From Laburnicola sp. R22_1 (lineage: Eukaryota > Ascomycota > Dothideomycetes > Pleosporales > Didymosphaeriaceae): 64,000 nt of DNA. Below, piece by piece: positions 44,122 to 54,466 of this stretch. Each line of letters begins with the position of its first letter. Positions within the stretch are counted from its first letter, which is position 1. The notes beneath the pieces were generated by a model. The model was not told where the DNA came from, ran no database searches, and worked only from the letters and a program-made list of their open reading frames with translations. The translations under genes were made by a program, and so were the position numbers. The stretch lies in the NCBI GenBank assembly GCA_014281115.1, contig JACONQ010000004.1:806001-870000 (forward strand), given 5' to 3'.

Positions 44122-45714
44122 TATAGAAGGAGCCGGGTCCTATAACCTAGGTTTTTAAGGCTCTAGACGTCGCGCTGCGCCAAGTAGAGATCCTGAGGGC
44201 CTTAAGGGGTAGAGAGGAAGCTCTAAGGCTGCTACTAAGGTTGCTGCTAAGGCATAGGCGTTGTAGGCCTCTAAGAGACCTGCAACGAGCTAAGCATGTG
44301 ATTAATATTAAATGGGCAGATACTAGCAGCCTACTAACTAGCTCAAATCACACGCTCTGTAAAGCCTTCCTCCCTAGCTTAATAGTAGTAGGCAATAAAG
44401 CGCTCCTTCTTAATAGGCGCGGCGTTGTCGAGCGATGCAAGCTCCTAGATCTGGCGTCGGTAACTAGACTTAATTACTAAGAAAGGAGCGAGATCTAGAG
44501 GCTATAGGACGTGAGAGGAGTGCGCAGGTAGGTATAGGAGCTTAATTCGATGCTGTTTACAGAGCCAGAGGAACTTAATATTAATATAGCTGCTATAGCC
44601 ATTAAGAATAAGCAGGCGGTACTGGCTATTAGCTAGCGCCATTTTAGGGATAAATATGCGCTGCAGCCACTTAACACCTATCGCATTTAACATCCATCCA
44701 TTCTTAGAGGTTGTATAGAGCCAGTTGGGTATTAATTTGGCTAGGAACTAGGTAGTCTGCAGGCTCTAGCCCTTGAAGATAACTACGCAGCGCAGCTTTC
44801 GCCCTGTTACCAATACGCACTTAATTATTAAGACCTACTCGCAATTCTCTAGCAACTTAACGTAAGCCTTCTTCTTTAATACCCTAGCAAGGACTTTAGT
44901 GTTAGTATATACACCTAGCGCAATGCTAGTCTTATCTATATTGTATGTATTCTCTGTCTGTATATTGAGTCGCTGTCAAGTCTGCTTATAGAGCTCTAGG
45001 AACGCGCGGAGCTGTTCTGGCGTAGCTGCCTTAGCTCTCTGGGCGTTAAGCTTCCGGCCTACTACTAAGGCGACGCGTGGCTGGCGCTTAATGAAGTGTA
45101 AGAGCTAGAGCTTACTAATAGGCTGATTGTCGCTATTTATACGCAGAATTTAATTCGCTATCTCTTGCGCGCAAGCGTGTGGAGGAGGATAGCTGCGTGC
45201 GTCTTCTTTAAGGATCCATTCAACAAGGAAATCCTCTTGTAGAGGAGTTAATCGCTGCTAGTGTTAATGGCTAAGCGCGCTTATTGTTGCGCCACAGAGT
45301 CGCGTTGATAGCGTAGATTGAGGGATATTATACGCCTTTGCAGCTGCGCGTTGGCTAGAATAAAGACCTGCGTTGAAATTGCTAATAGCTGATTGTATAG
45401 CTAGCTTATGGGCGTCTATTTTAATAAGCGTTGTTAAGAGATATCGCGTGTTTTGTTCAGGGTGCGCGTTTCGGTAGGGTAATTAGGAACCCTATGTGAT
45501 CAATAACTATATAGCCGAGCTTACGGGGAACAGACTTTTGGCTTAGTACTGTACTAGTTACTTAGCTTGCTATCTTAGAGCCTTAGAGTTTTAAGTTTAT
45601 ACTTCTACTAAGCTAGGAGTATATAAGTCTATAGCTAGAGTTCCCCTTAAACTTTATTAAATTTATAAGTTTACTAAGGCAACTCTAACCTCTTAGTCTA
45701 AAGCCCTTTATATA

Positions 45715-46770
45715 AGTTATATTAATAGGTATATACTATTTCTTATAAGTAGGATAAGAGTAATATATACTAGATACACTATTACTCTATTACTATATTA
45801 AGGTTATATTTAATAAAATCTCTACTATCTCTCTACGCCCTGCTATCTATCTAAGCATTAATATTATTTCTAAAGAAGTACTTGCTATTGCTAAAAAAGT
45901 ATATATTAAAGATTTGCGCCGCTACTACTAAGATAATACTAACACTAGAGTTTTGTTCTATCTATAAGATAATTATCTATAGGAGACTAGTATACCTAAC
46001 TATCTAAGAGGCGATCCTTATGTACTAGCTAGGTTAGCAGCTTATCTAGTTCTTAAAAACTAAGAAGACTATATTTCCGCTCTAGTAGATATAATTGCTC
46101 CTTATTAGTACTAGAATCCTCTAGTAGGAGACGTAAAAAGAGGACAATAAGGTCTTTACTAATAAGCTTTAGTGTGGCAAAAGCATTGCATAAATCTATA
46201 AAATTCTCCTAGCTATTATTGCTATTATTGCTATTAAGTTAGCTTATTTAAGTAAGTATACTATTGTCAAATATACGGGTATTCTTGATGAGTTGAGATG
46301 GAAAAGTGGTGGGTTGATTGATTGATTGTGTGTGTTCTGTCGGAGAAGCTCGGCTACCGCGAGAAGTAACTATCTAGTACTAAGCCGCACTAGTACTATT
46401 TAGAATAGTACAGGGGCAGTGTAAAACAGTAGTGCGCCAGCCTCCTTAGTGTATTTCACAGTGAAATCACAGTGATTTACACTGATTACCACTGTAAGGG
46501 GCCATATAATCGTACACACCTACCCACTGGATTTCACAGTGACTATCTATCTAATAACTATATAGTAGCACAAGCGTGGATAACTAATAATAATAGTAGT
46601 AATAAGCTAGATGTTCTATATATAGCATAAGTAAATCTTATATTAGGACTAAAAGCTTATAGGTATTAGGGGGTATAAGTAAGTTTAAACTATTATTGCA
46701 TTATTAGGTAGTATTTAAGGTTAGTCTTTAATTAGAATTAGGTGCTGTACATAGTACTAAATATCTTTGT
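45715..46770 (+). repeat. Dispersed ~0.8-kb repeat, copy 2
   Basis: Matches 345-1420, with the same order of blocks, and is less decayed (it keeps AATCCTCTAGTAGGAGACGT). The solo LTR 46265-46556 interrupts it. Confidence 0.65.
46265..46556. mobile_element. Solo LTR related to Copia E
   Basis: A 292-bp insert in the dispersed repeat, flanked by ACTAT at 46260-46264 and 46557-46561. It begins TGTCAAATATACGGG, close to the Copia E LTR start TGTCAGATATAAGGG, and shares ATTGTGTGT. Its end has decayed to TAATA. It contains several CACAGTG motifs in both orientations. Confidence 0.75.
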
Positions 46771-47054
46771 TATATAGAAATTCTAACTAAGGTTAAGTCC
46801 GTACTATATATAGAGAGAAGTAAAATAGAAGGCACTAAAACCTAGTACCTAGCATATAGTAGTAGTAATAAAATATATATAAAATAATAATAATTTTATT
46901 ATTAACTTTCTTTATAGCAGCACTATTAATAGTAGTTAATAGATAGTCTACTATCTAGCATAACTAAGTTATATATTATCTCTTAACTAATAAACTATTA
47001 GAAAGCTATAGTAGACTATAGAGTTGCAACTATAAAAGTAGTGTAGGTAATAGG

Positions 47055-47234
47055 TGTAAGATCGTGGGTACAATGCTTAATCTATCAATTCACTATTAAG
47101 GCGATCCCTTAAAAAAGGAAAGTAGGTCTAAAGGCTACAAGGCCTAAGAAGAAAACTCTGCCCTAGCCAAGGCTAATCTAGGCCAGTCTAGGGAAACTAG
47201 GGGGTTACGCTGCCACAGGGGACGCGTTGTGACA
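47055..47234 (-). repeat. 3' LTR of the chromovirus (180 bp)
   Basis: It begins TGTAAGATCG and ends GTTGTGACA on the plus strand. It differs from its partner at about four places. Three of these are CpA/TpG in this copy and TpA in the other, the RIP pattern. Confidence 0.92.
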
Positions 47235-47335
47235 AAGCTCCCTTTCTTTAAAGGACCTCGACCCCAAGGTCGCCAGAGAAATTTTCCTAAATAGGCTAGC
47301 TAAGCTCGCTTAACTAGCCTATTTTGGACTAGCGT

Positions 47336-47414
47336 ACCTTTATAAGTTTACCCCCAGCCCTGCCGCTCCATCACCTCTTCTCCCCACTCTCCCCACGTCG
47401 CCACTTATTCTAGC
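47336..47414 (+). promoter_or_regulatory. Candidate promoter and leader exon of the antisense gene
   Basis: A TATA-like CTTTATAAG near 47338-47346 is followed by a pyrimidine-rich leader without ATG, then a consensus donor GTAAGT at 47415. A matching branch site (GCTAAC) and acceptor (TTAACAG) lie at 52925-52942, just beyond the inserted Copia. This looks like a 5' untranslated exon whose intron was about 165 bp before the insertion. It is an inference from splice signals only. Confidence 0.45.
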
Positions 47415-47568
47415 GTAAGTACCCCCCGGGATAGGCGCTCCTAGCAGGCTCCAACAAGGGTAATCTAGGGTGATCTAGGCCCCTTCTAGGCCAAAACACC
47501 CCCAATCTGGGGTTTTCTCGGGCCTGTGGGGGGTCCCCCCATGCCCATCTAGGCTTGTCTAGAGCTAA

Positions 47569-47761
47569 TGTGGGCGGGCAGGCATATGAGGCATATGAGG
47601 ACAACAAGCTGTATTGCTATCTGCAGAAAAGAGTGTGTGGAGTGAGGAGTCTACCGAGGAAGAAAGGAGAGGGCGAGAGCTTTATCTTGAGGGTAAGTGG
47701 TCTGTGCACCTGGATGGAACCTTCTACACACACCACCTCTGACGTAAGTCACGTGGCTACA
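47569..47761 (-). repeat. 3' LTR of Copia 2 (193 bp)
   Basis: It starts TGTGGGCGGGCAGG and ends CACGTGGCTACA on the plus strand. I saw no difference from 52732-52924. Confidence 0.95.
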
Positions 47762-47866
47762 CACCCCCCCAGCTGCGGTGTACCCACACCAAAGCTGATG
47801 CTCTGTACTATACTAGAATAGGTAGTAAACGATAGAATCTGAAGTAGAGTCCTCCTTAAGCTTCTT

Positions 47867-50800
47867 CTATAGATATCCTTTGACGTCTTGCATGCCAAGT
47901 TGCCTCATAAAGTCGGTGTGCTTTTGACGTACAAGGCTCTTGGTAAGTCCGTCGGCTGGCATCTGATTAGTAGGCTTCCACTGGACTGATACGCGTCCTT
48001 CTGCCTGCTCTTGTCTCAGCCAGTGCTGGTGAGTGTCGACGTGGCGTAGTTTTGTGAACAGCTTGTCCTTGTCCTTAGTGATGATACCTACTGTCTGTAG
48101 GTTATCGCAGTAAATAGTTGGCGTAATGTCTAGGTCGAATTTAATGTGTTTGAATAGTCGATTCCACGCTTGAAGCTCGCTAGCAGCTGTTGACAGAGCT
48201 AGAAGCTCTGCCTCAGTGGTCGACTTGGTGACCGAGCGCTGTCGTGTCGCTTTCCAGTCGATAGGCATGCTGTAGAGCATGAAAAGGTATCCTTGTGAGC
48301 TCCGCCTGGTCTCTAGGTCGTCTGCGAAAGCTGCATCTGATGCTCCGTAGAACAGTGGTTCTGCACCCCCCAAGCTTGAACTCAGGTAGATGGTTTGACT
48401 GCCACCAGACTCACTATTCGCACAGTCTGTATAAGCTCCTATAGCGAGTCTCTTCGTGCCAATTAGGTACTTCCATACGTGGTATACCGCACTGATATGT
48501 TTCTGGCCTGGGTTCTGTAGGTAACGAGATAGCTCTGAGTGAGCTTGGGCGACATCTGGTCGTGTGTACGTCGCTATGTAGGCTAGCGATCCGACAAGCT
48601 CTTGATAGAGTTTCGTGCGTTGATCGTCTGGCTCCTCTCTACTCAGGCCTAGATGTCCGTCTGCCAGCGGCACTGCTGGGTATTTTGTGCTTCCTTGAGC
48701 AATGTTGTACTTCTTTGCCACCTTGTCAATGAAGCTGTCTTAGAGTAGCCAGATCTTCTTCTGCTTTCTGTCTCGAATGACGCGTATGCCCAGGAACCAC
48801 TTTAACTCTCCCAGATATCGCACGTCGTAGGTTGTTCTCAGCTGTCTGTCGAATAGACGGTATGCGTCTTGATTGCTGCGGGATACAGCTACCACTATAT
48901 CATCAACAAAGAAGAAGACGATAAGCTGGTTACTGCTGTATAGACAGGGCACTCCAGGCACCTGTCTCAGTCCCATCTTCTCAAGCGTTGCAGTGAGATG
49001 CTTGTACCATAGTCGCGGCGCGTCACGGAGTCCGTATAGAGCGCGCTTGAGCTCTAGCAGTTTTCCAAGTTCTTTATCGTATCCTTCTGGACAGCGTACG
49101 TAGGTAAGTCGATCGAGCTCCGCGTTGAGAAAGGCATTGAGTACATCGTACTGGTATAGATCTAGGTCGAAGGCTGCTGCCAGGGCGATAAGGCATCGGA
49201 AGATCTTCGCAGCCAGTGTAGCTGCGTATGTGTCGCCCCAGTCTTGCTGCAGATCTCCTCGGACAACCAGTCGAGCTTTGAATTTGTAGAGGTATCCATC
49301 TTCGTCGAACTTGTACGAGAATACCCACATAAGTGGTAGCACCTCAGCATCTGCTTGCTCAGCGAGCTCTATGGCTCTTCCAAAGCATCTACGGTTGATA
49401 ACACTGTCGATCTCAACTCTGCTTGCCTTCTTGAACTCAGCACCAAATGGATGACGATCCAGATCCTTCCACCTCTTTGGCTCTAGTGGCAGCTGATCAC
49501 GATGTAGTTGAGTCTTCGGCGCCTCGCCAAGTAGCTTTGCTGGTGCTGTGGGGTTGATACAGGCAGCGAATGTTGCCAGATACATGCCAAAGCTCTTTGG
49601 CTTCCAACTTCGCTTACCCTCTATTACGTTCTCCTGTGATAGTTGACTAGCAATCTCCTCTCGTCGCTTTGCGTTGTTTGTTGTTCGATTTAGCTCTTCT
49701 CCCTTTGGAGCTAGAGCGTAGCCTTTCCCCCAGCCTGTGTCGTCTAGTGACTGGCGCAGTCCGTGCTTCTCTAGCGTCTCTTCTGGAGTCATAAGAGCTA
49801 GTTGAGTATCCTCAATCTCAGCCTCGGATTCAGAGTCAAACTCAAGCTCTAGCTCAGGCTTAGGCCTATAGGAATAGTCTTCTGGTGTGGACAGCTGATC
49901 GATCAATATGTCGCTGTGATCAGGCGTCTCCTCGATGTCGAGCACCTCTGCTGCCTCACGAATATAACTCTTCTCTGCGTACTTTTCTTGCTCATCGTAG
50001 AGCTTGCCTCGCAGGAAGACAACGTCTCGAGTTCGTATGACTCGTCCGATTGTCGGTAACCATACTCGAAATATGTTGGTTGAATCGAAGCCTACTAGGT
50101 GGCCGATCAGAGCTCGAGATTTGAGCTTGTCTCCCCTAGGTAGCTTCTCGTTGAGCACATACGCTCTCGCTCCGATCACCTCAAGGTGAGCGACTGATGG
50201 CTTCACTCCCTTGACTTTGGTGTACGGGCATTCCCATCGTATCGCTTCGGTTGGTGTACAATTGAGTAGATATATAGCTGACATAACGCACTCGTTGGCG
50301 TACGCCTTCGGTAAACCTGCGTGTAGGCGTATAGCTCTGCCTCGAATTATAATAGATTTGCCTGCGCGTTTGATGGCTCCGCTCTGAGCTTCTGTAGCTC
50401 TAGCCTCAATAGCAATTCCGAGATCTCTATAGAGCTCTAGCAGCTCGACATATCCAGTCTCCATGTCCAGCCTCACAATAATGACTTGACTCTAGAATTG
50501 CCGCTTTATCTTAGCCAGTAATCGCTTAAAGACCTTTGTTAAAGTAGCCTTTGTCTTATCTGGTATACAGCATCCTTCGTGCCACTTCGTGTATTGATCG
50601 AAAGCATGAAATAGATATCAATCGCCATTGTAGCAGCGCTCTCCTCGCTCTAGGAGCTGTATCAGATCTATGCTAATACGCTCGAACGGTCGAGTCGCTG
50701 GTTCTTAAGGTGGCCTTCAACTGACAATCTTTGTCAGCTTTAACTGTATACACGTCTCACAGTCCTTCCACTTCAGTGCTTGGCCATCCATGATGTGTAG

Positions 50801-52518
50801 GCCTTCAACGTTCTTAGGCAGGTGCTTGATCGCCTCTCTGCCAGCGTGACCCCACATAATATGTGCTTCCTCTGCAGTCAACTGCAGTAGCTTCTTGGGC
50901 TCGTATGAAGGCTTCTTGCGGGCGTATATTAAGGCTGCAAGTAGAGAGCTAGCATCTGGTCTCTCCATGCCTTCAGCATCTATCAACTAGTGTCCGCCGG
51001 TATAGTTGAGCTTGCAAATAACGTTCTTCCAGCTCTTCTGGTATAAGCAGTCTCGTCCTGAGTCGAAATGAATGCCTATTGATCGACAGCGTGACAGGCC
51101 AACGACGTTGGTAAGAAATCCTGGGACATAGGCGACGTATGTGAGCTCTATCTGCTCCGTGCCTCTAGGCGTGTTGATAAGTAGGATAACATCTCCCCAC
51201 TCGTGTATCAATAGCTCTTGATCTCCAGCCTTAATAACTTCACCTGTCCCGTCAGCTCGCTTCTTCCAACTATAGGCTCTGCTGTTGGTGACGTGTGTGT
51301 TTGATCCTGGATCCAGAATCCATCAATTAATCAGACTCGGCTTAACTGTCTGCTTGCTTGCGCAGTCTGAGCTTATTGTGAGCTGCAATACATGACTGTT
51401 TAATACGTCATGCGTAGGTCTGTGATTATCAAACTGTCGAGGTGCTGTCGAGACTGCAGACGCTGCCGGTTCTGCCTAGTCTCTAGTATTTGTCGCGCTC
51501 CCATTCGCTTTGAGTGCTGCCTTTATAGCTCCTCTAAATGATAATCGGCTTGCTATAGCCTTATCAAATCGTTCTTGTATCTTAGGTTTAGGTATCCATC
51601 CTTGAGGCTTGCCCTTCGCTCCTAGATACCAGCAGTCCTTAAATTGATGATTGAGACCATATATACACTTAGGCTTCTTATCTTGAGTCTTTTCTTTCTT
51701 CTCTGTTGCCTGTGGCTCGTCGGTGCTGATGCCTAGTGTGGCAAAGGTGCCGAGCGATGACGCTACTGGTCTCGTCGAACGCCAGTACATGGTGAATTGA
51801 GCGATAAGGTTGTGTATGCTCTTGACAGCCTGTCCCTGGATCTGTGCTTCAAATAGATTGGCTTGCTGAGTAGTTGCCTATGTGTTGTCAAGTCCTTTAA
51901 CTGCGAGTAGAAAATCGCGCTGTGCTCGCGGCGATGTCACGTCGGGTAGGTTCGCTGCCTCGCACAGACGTACAACATGTAGCCACTCATCTAGCCAGGT
52001 ATCAATATTGTTGCGGGGTCGGCTCTGCAGTTGCCGATACTTTGCTAGAAGCTGCAGCTCCTCTCAGCCGTTGATGGGCAGAGGTGCTTCTTGAGCCTCT
52101 TTAGTCGAGCGTACGCTGTATCGTCGCTCTGGATCAGGTGTATGTGGCGGCGGCTGATCGTTCGGCCGATCTCCTGGGTAAAGTCGTCCAACGCTTTCCT
52201 CTTGATCGTATATCTAGCCAAGGCTCGATCGTAGCCTCTCTCCGCCTGCTGGTATCGCTGGAACTCCTCGGTCGTCATGTCTTTCAGCACGACTCCGGTA
52301 TCCTGCTCTGTCCCCTCATAGTAGTGCTCTGGTATCACGGGCACTGGCTCCTCAAGCTATTCGAGTGCCGCCTCGTCAAGATCCGGGTTAACCATAGGCC
52401 AGAGGTGATTTCGATTCGCGCTATCCTTACGTAGGAAGATCCATTCTTCCCAATCTGCCGGCTTCTCAAGTATAACCGTCGTCCTCGTAACCAGTCCATC
52501 TAGCTCAGTCGTAGGCAT
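47867..52518 (-). pseudogene. Copia 2 gag-pol polyprotein, lightly damaged
   Basis: The ATG at 52518 starts MPTTELDGLVTR. Gag has one TAG and a frameshift near 52085, and the rest is one frame to the stop at 47867. Recognisable parts in order: zinc-like CIYGLNHQFKDC (one Cys replaced); protease WILDPGSNTHVTN; integrase zinc region IMWGHAGREAIKHL with CETC; a 578-codon open stretch (48740-50476) holding the integrase C terminus, linker and reverse transcriptase with FFFVDDIVVAV; then, after one TAA (CAA originally), 284 open codons with RNase H (STTEAELLALS). About ten changes would account for all damage, mostly CAA or CAG to stop. Confidence 0.9.
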
Positions 52519-52717
52519 CTTGCTCTATCAGCTCCTAGAAGGGCTCTCTTCAGTAATGGAACGCGTGCTCGAGGCTCGGTAAGGTAGCTTGGTGACGTAG
52601 CTCTGTTGACAGCTTGTCAACAGCTCCTCAGCAGCTCGTCAGTACGCGTGCAGTAGCTAATACAGCGTTTGAAGTCGATAGCCAGGTGCTCAGCAGCTGC
52701 AGTGGTCAAAGTCGACA

Positions 52718-52731
52718 GCCGGGCTCATAAC
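52718..52731 (-). other. Primer binding site of Copia 2 (half initiator tRNA-Met)
   Basis: Directly inside the 5' LTR the minus strand reads GTTATGAGCCCGGC. Its complement GCCGGGCTCATAAC matches the anticodon arm of fungal initiator tRNA-Met (GGGCTCATAACCC), ending three bases after the CAU anticodon. The Copia at 61994 has the same site. Confidence 0.8.
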
Positions 52732-52924
52732 TGTGGGCGGGCAGGCATATGAGGCATATGAGGACAACAAGCTGTATTGCTATCTGCAGAAAAGAGTGTG
52801 TGGAGTGAGGAGTCTACCGAGGAAGAAAGGAGAGGGCGAGAGCTTTATCTTGAGGGTAAGTGGTCTGTGCACCTGGATGGAACCTTCTACACACACCACC
52901 TCTGACGTAAGTCACGTGGCTACA
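52732..52924 (-). repeat. 5' LTR of Copia 2 (193 bp)
   Basis: The partner of 47569-47761, with the same length and sequence as far as I can see. Confidence 0.95.
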
Positions 52925-53056
52925 GCTAACGACGCTTAACAGTCCGCTTCGACGTCGCCCAATCCTTTTTTTCGACCCATTTAACCTCCTCAGAACAGCC
53001 TCGGCCCCAGTCAAGCCCGATCTAGGCCCATCTAGCCCTATCTCACCCTCATCAAG

Positions 53057-54079
53057 ATGTCCGGTACTTTGCAGAGGTTGAAGAAAACGGCCTAGGACAA
53101 TGCACTTATTACAACAAACCCCTACATAACCTGCCTCCAGAGTCTGGTGGACGAGCTCCATAATAACAAAGTTAAGGAAGTTCATCCTTGCCGGTTCTTC
53201 CAAGAGGACCACAGAGCTCTACAGGACCGCAAGACCTACATCTCGGATGGCGTCATCGACCCTAGCCAGGACAATCTCATACTTAAGTGCGTCAAGTGCG
53301 CTAACGCCGGTCAGGATTGTTTCCAGGTAAGTAGGGCCAACCTAGGCATATCTAGGCCTCTCTAGGGTTCTCAAGGGCCCCCTAACATGTTTAGGTTCCC
53401 CAGCGTCTTGTCTCCAAGCTCCAGGCCGCCATGAAGCTCATCCTCCCGGATCCCAGCAGCCTTCATCTCACTGAGGCCGAATTGGACGTGAGGGCGTTAA
53501 AGGAGATTCCTGAGGTCCCCGAGGGTTCCAAGGCCCCCCAGCCTATCTTGCCTCCCCTTAAGGAGGCTTCCATCCAGTTGCGGAAGGTCTTTGAGGATAT
53601 CCAAATATAAGTTTCTCCTATCTAGGCCTATCAAGGCCTCCTAAGGCTAATTTTGGGGTAGCCGTACCAAGGGCAAGTACGCTGGCAACGAGGACACTCC
53701 GCTGCACTCCGGCCGGGCCAACTTTCCCACTGACGGCTTCCTTCCCCTTGGGCTCACCGAGAAGGAGAAGGCTGAGGCCAAGAAGAATTGGAAGCGTTCG
53801 GCGGATGATGACGCGGGCGGTCTCGCGGGTACCCCGCGTAAGCGGGCTAGAGGTGGAGGTAAGGCGGTGGGCAATGCTGATCTCTCTGCTGTTAAGGTAA
53901 TCTAAACTTCCCAAGCCCTATCTAGGGTAATCTAGGCTAACCAATGTCAGGCTCGCTTGAGTGCGCTCGAGGACGCGTTGGACTTCCTAGTTGAGAGGGT
54001 GCGGCCGGGTTCCAAGGCTTCGGAGCGTGCGAAGAGGGATTTCGAGTCGTTGTGGCAGCAGGTGCGCACCTGGGATTAG
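53057..54079 (+). pseudogene. Antisense four-exon gene carried by the chromovirus
   Basis: The exons are 53057-53326, 53404-53606, 53662-53896 and 53951-54079; the introns are 77, 55 and 54 bp. Phases 0, 2 and 0 join into 279 codons including the TAG stop at 54077-54079. Introns 1 and 3 have GTAAGT or GTAATC donors, branch sites (CTAAC) and CAG acceptors. Intron 2's donor reads ATAAGT, a TpG-to-TpA change of GTAAGT. One in-frame TAG (codon 13, probably CAG) breaks exon 1. The protein has a Cys cluster (HPCRFF, then LKCVKCANAGQDCFQ at about residues 76-90) suggesting metal binding. It also has a basic nuclear-signal-like TPRKRARGGGK and a C-terminal helix (ARLSALEDALDFLVERV). I do not recognise the family. 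Confidence 0.75.
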
Positions 54080-54466
54080 GATCCTTGGGCTTTCTAGGCC
54101 TGTTTGGCCCTTTCTGGCGTTTTCCTAGTCTGAGATACCCCCCTTTTAGCGTTTGCTGCCTCCCTTTGGCTTTCGGGAGGGGCTAAGGGCCTTGTTTGGC
54201 CTTGTTTATGGGTCTAGAGACGTAGCTTCGGCCTAGTTTTGCCTTGATTGGGCTTGTTCGTGCTCGGCTCCCTGGTTCATGGATCTTGGACGCCAATTAG
54301 TTTAGGTTCTTAGTAGAGAAGCTTTTCTGTGCTTTGCTCTCATAATCCTTTATATTGCATGTTTGTGACGGTATTTTTGCCTGTTTCACAACACTATTAC
54401 TTCTCAGAGTCCGCGATTGCGTACTATTGCTTGCCTGTCTACCTGCTAGGGCTAGTCTAGGCCAAT
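54080..54466. other. Tail-to-tail spacer between the antisense gene and the chromodomain
   Basis: T- and G-rich on the plus strand, with no frame worth calling. It would hold the 3' ends of two convergent transcripts, the antisense gene and the gag-pol coding part. The TCTAGG-type repeats seen in the introns also occur at its right end (TCTAGGCCAATCTAGGCC). Confidence 0.5.

Larger units (their letters stand above)
41725..45419 (-). pseudogene. pogo transposase, strongly decayed (H)
   Basis: The start is probably at 45417-45419, where ATG has become ATA (DAHKLAIQSAIS follows). The helix-turn-helix is AAAKAYNIPQSTLSTR. The first catalytic site reads NIDKTSIALG, the second NGYSSY (Asp to Asn) and the third PLDLAPF. 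The C-terminal Ala-rich helix lies beyond element I at about 42019-41725 and ends in YTQWQL. Many stops are present. It is a different sub-family from C, D, F and I. Confidence 0.8.
41643..45507 (-). mobile_element. pogo element H (host of pogo I)
   Basis: The terminal repeats begin GCTATTGATCACATAGG, with TGATCAC at 41648 and 41665. The mirror ends at 45507. TA lies at 41641-41642 and 45508-45509. The similarity of the two ends runs for over 80 bp. It is adjacent to D's right end and was probably inserted in the same TATA target in A. Without I it is about 1.76 kb. Confidence 0.88.
45508..47049. other. AT-rich spacer between the nest and the chromovirus
   Basis: TA-dense sequence holding copy 2 of the dispersed repeat and a solo LTR. 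I saw no gene. The short stretch 45508-45540 may contain the far flank of element A, but I could not match it to a pogo protein or terminal repeat. Confidence 0.5.
47569..52924 (-). mobile_element. Copia LTR retrotransposon, recent (Copia 2)
   Basis: Two 193-bp LTRs that look identical by eye are flanked by GCTAA at 47564-47568 and 52925-52929. Gag-pol is on the minus strand in Copia order. A polypurine run GGGGGGGTG (minus strand) lies next to the 3' LTR. It is inserted in the chromovirus, exactly in the branch-site-like GCTAAC of the antisense gene's leader intron. Confidence 0.95.

Noticed and set aside
45508..45560. Right-hand remainder of pogo A
   Set aside because: The sequence after H does not match a pogo C terminus and the expected terminal repeat is absent. 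Only the left part of A is claimed.
46440..46545. CACAGTG repeats as a CRISPR-like or operator array
   Set aside because: Spacing is irregular and the motifs lie inside a solo LTR. There is no spacer structure, and this is a fungal genome.
53618..53914. Minus-strand ORFs of 75 and 98 codons over exon 3 of the antisense gene
   Set aside because: They are the complement of exon 3 and intron sequence. The plus-strand reading has consistent splice phases and a plausible protein.
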